Below are positions 59,941 to 64,000 of a stretch of DNA of 64,000 nt, piece by piece. The translations under genes were made by a program, and so were the position numbers. Numbering within the stretch: the first letter of the stretch is position 1; every line of letters starts with the position of its first letter. The notes under the pieces were generated by a model. That model was not told the DNA's origin. It saw only the letters and a program-made list of their open reading frames with translations, and did not search any database. Source of the stretch: Bradyrhizobium sp. (GTDB taxonomy: Bacteria > Pseudomonadota > Alphaproteobacteria > Rhizobiales > Xanthobacteraceae); NCBI RefSeq assembly GCF_004799405.1, contig NZ_SSMW01000151.1, forward strand, positions 62,001 to 126,000, in the 5' to 3' direction.

Positions 59941-60981
59941 ATGGAAGCCGTACAGAAGACGCCGGAACGCGAGGCGTTCTACCGCAAGATCGACGGCGAG
60001 AATCTCTCGGCGCTGTGGAACGTGATGGGCGATCTGATCACGCCGGAGCCGAAGAGCGCCTGCCGGCCGCATCTATGGAAATTCGACGCCATCCGCGACT
60101 ACATGACGGAAGCCGGCAAACTGATCACCGCCAAGGAGGCCGAGCGGCGGGTGCTGGTCTTGGAGAATCCCGGCCTTCGCGGTCAATCGAAAATCACCAC
60201 CTCGCTGTTCGCCGGCGTGCAGATGGTGATCCCGGGCGACGTCGCGCCGGCGCACCGTCACAGCCAGTCGGCGTTGCGTTTCGTGCTCGAGGGCAAGGGC
60301 GCCACCACCGCGGTCGATGGCGAGCGCACCGCGATGGCGCCGGGCGATTTCGTGATCACGCCGTCGATGACCTGGCACGACCACGGCAACGAGACCTCCG
60401 AGCCGATGTTCTGGCTCGACGGGCTCGATATTCCGCTGGTGCAGTTTCTCGATGCGTCGTTCGCGGAAGGCTCAGACCAGGACCAGCAAAAGATCACGCG
60501 TCCCACCGGCGACAGCTTCGCGCGCTATGGCCACAACCTGCTGCCGGTCGACGTCAAGCGTACCTCCCAGACCTCGCCGATTTTCAACTATCCCTACAGC
60601 TACACCCGCGAGGCGCTGGAGCAGGCCAAACAGCGCAACGAGTGGGACGCCTGCCACGGGTTGAAGTTGAAATTCTCCAACCCCGAGACCGGGGGCTTTG
60701 CGATGCCGACCATCGGCACGTTCATCCAACTGCTGCCGAAGGGTTTTAAAACCGCGCGCTATCGCTCGACCGACGCCACCGTGTTCGCGGCGATCGAGGG
60801 CCATGGCCGCACGCGGATCGGCGACCAGACCTTCGCATGGGGTCCGCGCGACCTGTTCGTGGTGCCGAGCTGGCAATGGGTCACCCACGAGGCCGACCAG
60901 GATTCGGTACTGTTCAGTTTCTCGGATCGTCCGGTGCAGCAGAAGCTCGATCTGTTCCGCGAAGACCGCGGCAATGCGTGA
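59941..60981 (+). CDS. gtdA: Gentisate 1,2-dioxygenase
   Basis: This Fe(II) ring-cleaving enzyme converts gentisate to maleylpyruvate. The 346-residue product is a bicupin. The first cupin has VAPAHRHSQSALRFVLEGKGATTAVDGERTAM with His-His metal ligands (about residues 101-118), then TPSMTWHDHGNE and MFWLDGLDIPLV. The second cupin starts near residue 260 (YRSTDATVFAAIEGHGRTRIGDQTFAWGPRDLFVVPSWQWVTHEA). Length is normal. GGGAGG sits before the ATG. It is divergent from the isomerase operon. Confidence 0.95.
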   Translation: MEAVQKTPEREAFYRKIDGENLSALWNVMGDLITPEPKSACRPHLWKFDAIRDYMTEAGKLITAKEAERRVLVLENPGLRGQSKITTSLFAGVQMVIPGDVAPAHRHSQSALRFVLEGKGATTAVDGERTAMAPGDFVITPSMTWHDHGNETSEPMFWLDGLDIPLVQFLDASFAEGSDQDQQKITRPTGDSFARYGHNLLPVDVKRTSQTSPIFNYPYSYTREALEQAKQRNEWDACHGLKLKFSNPETGGFAMPTIGTFIQLLPKGFKTARYRSTDATVFAAIEGHGRTRIGDQTFAWGPRDLFVVPSWQWVTHEADQDSVLFSFSDRPVQQKLDLFREDRGNA

Positions 60982-61010
60982 GGTGAGCGGACGCTGCATA
61001 CTCGGTATCA

Positions 61011-61127
61011 CCTCTCCCCTTGTGGGAGAGGTCGGATCGCATCGTCAGATGCGATCCGGGTGAGGGGTTAAGCCCTATCGATAGACCGTAACCCCTCACC
61101 CCAACCCTCTCCCACAAGGGGAGAGGG
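61011..61127. repeat. Palindromic intergenic repeat element (CTCTCCCCTTGTGGGAGAG family)
   Basis: Copies CCTCTCCCCTTGTGGGAGAGG and CCCTCTCCCACAAGGGGAGAG bracket inner hairpins GGATCGCATC / GATGCGATCC and ATCGATAG. This is the same class as 9951-10093. It separates the dioxygenase stop from the convergent ABC permease gene. Confidence 0.8.
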
Positions 61128-61175
61128 AGCTCACCGCAATTGCGGGGAGAACATCGCTTCAATTCAGGCAGGGCC

Positions 61176-61994
61176 TCACCGCCAGTGCAGCAGCCGCGTC
61201 TCCAGCCAGTTGATGACGCGTCCCACCGCGAGGCCAAACAGCGACAAGATCACCACGCCGGCGAGCAGTTGATCGGTCTGCATCAGGTTGCCGGCCTGCA
61301 GCACGAAGGCGCCGATGCCGTATTCGGCGCCGATCATTTCCGCGCTCACCACCAACAGCAGTGCGACCGAGGCGGTGATGCGGAATCCCGCCAGGATCGA
61401 CGGCAGCGCGCCGGGCCAGATCACCCTGCGCACGATGGCATGGAACGGCACGTTGAAGCTCTGCGCCATCCGGATCAGGTTGCGCGGCACCGCATCGACG
61501 CCGCTATAGACCGAGATCGCGGTGGAAAAGAACACCCCGAGCGCGATGGTGGCGATCTTCGGCTGTTCGCCGATGCCGAGCCACAGGATCAGCAGCGGCA
61601 GCAGCGCGATTTTCGGAATCGGAAACAGCGCCGAGATGAAGGTGATGCCGACGCCACGCGTCAGGCTCGAGAGCCCTATTCCGAAGCCGACGATGACGCC
61701 GGCGACGGTCCCGAGAATCCAGCCGGTTCCGATCCGCATGATCGAGTACGAAAGATGTTGCCAAAGCGCGCCCGAGATCGCGAGCCGGTAGATCGCAACC
61801 GCAATGGCCGATGGCGCCGGCAGGAACAGGGGATTGACCCAGCCGGCGCTGCCCGCCAACTGCCAGAGCCCGATCGCCAGCACCAGCGCGATCCAGCCCG
61901 AATAGCGGCCGGCCTTCGGCGCAAAGCCCGCGCCGCGAAACGCCACGGGACGGGTTTCGTCGGTGCGATCACCGGTTTTGGGGCGCTCAAGCAT
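61176..61994 (-). CDS. NitT/TauT-type ABC transporter permease
   Basis: This 272-residue permease has about six membrane segments. SAGWVNPLFLPAPSAIAVAIYRL opens the domain, and the EAA loop appears as AQSFNVPFHAIVRRVIWPGALPSILAGFRITASVALLLVV (near 175-215). It is of the SsuC/TauC type. The ATG at 61994 overlaps the ATPase stop by 8 bases, and the in-frame ATG at 62018 is less likely. It is the last gene of a binding protein-ATPase-permease operon. Confidence 0.9.
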   Translation of the reverse strand: MLERPKTGDRTDETRPVAFRGAGFAPKAGRYSGWIALVLAIGLWQLAGSAGWVNPLFLPAPSAIAVAIYRLAISGALWQHLSYSIMRIGTGWILGTVAGVIVGFGIGLSSLTRGVGITFISALFPIPKIALLPLLILWLGIGEQPKIATIALGVFFSTAISVYSGVDAVPRNLIRMAQSFNVPFHAIVRRVIWPGALPSILAGFRITASVALLLVVSAEMIGAEYGIGAFVLQAGNLMQTDQLLAGVVILSLFGLAVGRVINWLETRLLHWR

Positions 61995-62760
61995 GCTGAA
62001 CTTCCCGCTCGGCTTCAACGGCTTCCTCGCGGATCAGCGACCACAGATCGTCCTGCAGCGCGAGCAGCCGGCCGCGCGCATTGATGTCGCCGCGTTCGCC
62101 GCGCGTCAGCGGAATGGCGACGACTTCGCGGACCCGGCCGGGCCGCCGCGACAGCACCACGATGCGGTCGGCGAGCCGGACCGCTTCCTCCAGATTATGC
62201 GTGACATAGACCGCGCCCATCGAACCATCCGCGAGCAGGCGGATGAAGTCCTCCATCAGCAATTCGCGGGTTTGCGAATCCAACGCCGACAGCGGCTCGT
62301 CCATCAAAAGAATCGCGGGCCGCACCGCCAGCGCGCGCGCGATGCCGACGCGCTGGCGCATGCCGCCGGACAATTGCTTGGGATAGGTGCCGCGAAAATC
62401 CGCCAACCCGGTGCGGCGCAAGGCATCGTCGACGATTGCTTGGCGCTCGGCGGCGGACAGGCCGGCATGCAGCAGCGGAAATGCGACATTGGCTTCGACC
62501 GTGCACCACGGCAGCAGCGCGAAATCCTGGAACACGAAGGTCAGCGGGTTGCGGCTATCCGGCGGTGGCGCACCGCGCAGTTTCGCCTGGCCTGAACCCG
62601 GCTGCAACAATCCGCCGAGGATCGACAGCAGCGTGCTCTTGCCGCAACCGGAAGGTCCGACAATCGCGACCACCTCGCCGGCGCCCGTTGTGAACGACAC
62701 GTCGTCGAGCACCTCGAGCGCGCCGAAGCGGTGACTGATGTGGTCGGCGATCAGGTCCAT
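61987..62760 (-). CDS. NitT/TauT-type ABC transporter ATPase
   Basis: This 257-residue ATPase has Walker A GPSGCGKST (33-41), FVFQDFALLPWCTVEANV as the Q-loop, the signature LSGGMRQRVGIARAL, Walker B AILLMDEPLSALDSQTRE and the H-loop VTHNLEEAV. It begins 124 bp after the binding-protein stop, a gap filled by a palindromic repeat, and its stop overlaps the permease ATG. It pairs with that permease. Confidence 0.92.
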   Translation of the reverse strand: MDLIADHISHRFGALEVLDDVSFTTGAGEVVAIVGPSGCGKSTLLSILGGLLQPGSGQAKLRGAPPPDSRNPLTFVFQDFALLPWCTVEANVAFPLLHAGLSAAERQAIVDDALRRTGLADFRGTYPKQLSGGMRQRVGIARALAVRPAILLMDEPLSALDSQTRELLMEDFIRLLADGSMGAVYVTHNLEEAVRLADRIVVLSRRPGRVREVVAIPLTRGERGDINARGRLLALQDDLWSLIREEAVEAEREVQHA

Positions 62761-62793
62761 GCGGCGTTTCGTTTCAATCGGTAATCCCGAGGG

Positions 62794-62879
62794 CCGTCAT
62801 TGCGCGGAGCGAAGCGACGAAGCAATCCATATCTACCGCAAGTAAAGCATGGATTGCTTCGCTGCGCTCGCAATGACGG
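62794..62879. repeat. Dispersed inverted repeat with CCGTCATTGCG ends
   Basis: CCGTCATTGCG at the left pairs with CGCAATGACGG at the right. GAAGCAATCCAT pairs with ATGGATTGCTTC inside, giving a long near-perfect hairpin with an AT-rich loop. It lies between the binding-protein and ATPase genes of one transporter, so it may modulate their relative expression. Confidence 0.8.
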
Positions 62880-62884
62880 TTGCA

Positions 62885-63889
62885 TCAATCCGGCTTCACA
62901 TATTCCCCGGCAATGATCGTATCCGCGGTAAATCCCTTGTCGACGAAACCCTGCTCCTGCAGCCATTCGACCTGGTTGGCGACGTTCTTGACGTCGAGCT
63001 TGCCGTCGGGATCGATATAGGCGCAATTGCCGACGACTTGCTCGACCGGCAGGTTGGTGTACTTGGCGATGATCTCCAGCAGCGGTTTTGTCACTTCATT
63101 GATCGGCGCCTTGCCGTCGGCAACGGCGGCGAGAATCACATCGTGATATTCGCGGTCGGCGCGCGCCAGCGCGGCCAGCAGTTTGGTCACCAGCGGCTTG
63201 TCAGTCAGCGTTTTCGGCGACGCGAACACCGCGCCCAACTGCCACGGCGTCTCGTCGCCGACCCAGCCCAGCAATTTGGCGCCGCCATCATCGATCAGCT
63301 TGCGCGCGGTCGAGGCCGGCAGCAGCGCGGCATCGACGGTTTCGCCCTTGAGCGCGGCGGCCACATTCGACAGCGACTGCAGCGGCAGCACTTTCATGTC
63401 GCTCAGTTTCAGCCCGTATTTGTCGGCGAGCAGGCCGAGCGAATAGTGAAAGCTGGAACCGACTTGCGTCACCGCGATGCGCTTGCCGGCAAGATCCTTC
63501 GGCGTCCTGAGGCCAGCGGCGTAGGCGTTGTTGCTGGCGAAATAGCCGATCAGCGGATAGCCCGCCTTTTCGCGACTCATGCCGCCGATCACTTTCAGCG
63601 TGCCCTTGCCCGCGAGGTTGTAGAGTCCCGCAGTGAAGGCGGTAATGCCGAAATCGATATCGCCCGATGCGGTCGCCACCGCGATCGGCTGCGCGGCATC
63701 GAAGAACTTCAGCTCGATGTCGAGGCCCGCCGCGCGGAAATAACCCTTGTCCTGCGCGATGAACACCGGCGCCGACGACGACAGCCGCAGCACGCCGACC
63801 CTGGCTTTCAACAGTTCGTCGGCGCGTACGGTGGAGGAAGCAGCCAGTGCCAACAGGGCCGCCAATATCAGTCGCGCAAATCTCGGCAT
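62885..63889 (-). CDS. NitT/TauT-type ABC transporter binding protein
   Basis: This 334-residue periplasmic binding protein has a signal peptide (LILAALLALAASSTVRA-DE). It has the NMT1/SsuA-like fold: VGVLRLSSSAPVFIAQDKGYFRAAGLDIELKFFDAAQPIAVATASGDIDFGITAFTAGLYN, then DLAGKRIAVTQVGSSFHYSL. Ligands in this family include sulfonates, nitrate and aromatic acids. AGAGGAAA lies 5 bases before the ATG at 63889, preferred over 63907 and 63961. The operon borders the gentisate cluster, which makes an aromatic acid or sulfonate plausible but unproven. Confidence 0.88.
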   Translation of the reverse strand: MPRFARLILAALLALAASSTVRADELLKARVGVLRLSSSAPVFIAQDKGYFRAAGLDIELKFFDAAQPIAVATASGDIDFGITAFTAGLYNLAGKGTLKVIGGMSREKAGYPLIGYFASNNAYAAGLRTPKDLAGKRIAVTQVGSSFHYSLGLLADKYGLKLSDMKVLPLQSLSNVAAALKGETVDAALLPASTARKLIDDGGAKLLGWVGDETPWQLGAVFASPKTLTDKPLVTKLLAALARADREYHDVILAAVADGKAPINEVTKPLLEIIAKYTNLPVEQVVGNCAYIDPDGKLDVKNVANQVEWLQEQGFVDKGFTADTIIAGEYVKPD

Positions 63890-63973
63890 CCAGTTTCCTC
63901 TCTTCATTTTTTGTAGAACCTGTTGTGCGCCGATTGAAGCACTAGCACGATGCCGCAGCAACGGCAGTGCGCT

Positions 63974-64000
63974 CCCTCTCCCCTTGTGGGAGAGGGTCGA
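63974..64000. repeat. CTCTCCCCTTGTGGGAGAG-family repeat, cut by the window edge
   Basis: CCCTCTCCCC and the GGGAGAGGG arm pair around TTGT, identical in core to the copies at 9951 and 61011. The rest of the element lies outside the window. Confidence 0.7.

Noticed and set aside
61011-62879. CRISPR-like repeats
   Set aside because: The repeated units are palindromic, unevenly spaced and have no regular spacers or cas genes.

Overview
This 64 kb window looks like a chromosomal segment of an alphaproteobacterium of the Bradyrhizobium / Rhodopseudomonas / Afipia group. The basis is the high G+C content, dense gene packing, many ABC-transporter gene sets with aromatic- and organic-acid enzymes, orphan substrate-binding proteins, and short dispersed palindromes of the kind common in that group. 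This assignment is from gene content, not from a database comparison. No rRNA, tRNA, CRISPR array, prophage or intact insertion sequence is visible.

Layout, left to right. Positions 1-3.3 kb hold an edge-truncated membrane glycosyltransferase and lepA. 3.5-6.2 kb hold a flavoprotein and a divergent pair of peptidoglycan enzymes, an L,D-transpeptidase and the endopeptidase MepA. 6.5-8.7 kb is the molybdate transporter operon modABC. 8.7-16.4 kb hold a class III CoA-transferase, a GrdB-like protein, a K+/H+ antiporter, an MscS channel, map and radC, ending at a broken IS5-type transposase fragment. 16.9-19.5 kb hold a rhodanese, a Rossmann oxidoreductase and a class III nucleotide cyclase. 19.6-25.7 kb hold a GST, a tightly overlapping five-gene operon (binding protein, ATPase, permease, 2-hydroxyacid dehydrogenase, AprI/Inh-type inhibitor) and a divergent creatininase-family amidohydrolase.

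25.8-32.4 kb hold a small secreted protein, a large outer-membrane barrel fusion, an FMN glutamate-synthase-like protein, a patatin-like lipase and a ferredoxin-NADP reductase. 32.7-35.4 kb hold the most unusual locus: an ATP-grasp ligase gene overlapping a FolC/MurE-like ligase gene, followed by a small alanine-rich protein. Together they resemble the two catalytic domains of cyanophycin synthetase split into two proteins. 35.4-38.8 kb hold an amino-acid-binding protein paired with a dicarboxylate/amino-acid symporter, and a quinone-oxidoreductase-family reductase. 38.9-45.8 kb hold a large secreted Cys/His protein and a complete branched-chain-amino-acid-type ABC transporter. 45.8-54.6 kb hold a VOC protein, an FAD amine-oxidase-like protein, an orphan binding protein, an RND efflux pump and a protein with three exactly spaced four-cysteine repeats.

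54.7-61.0 kb is a gentisate-centred aromatic catabolic cluster. It has a salicylyl-CoA-hydroxylase-type flavoprotein and an aryl-CoA ligase on the plus strand, then a 3-hydroxybenzoate-6-hydroxylase-like enzyme, a MarR regulator and a maleylpyruvate/maleylacetoacetate isomerase on the minus strand, then gentisate 1,2-dioxygenase on the plus strand. A 20-bp imperfect palindrome overlapping a promoter lies between the last two divergent genes and is a good candidate MarR operator. A second NitT/TauT-type ABC transporter (61.2-63.9 kb) follows and could feed this pathway.
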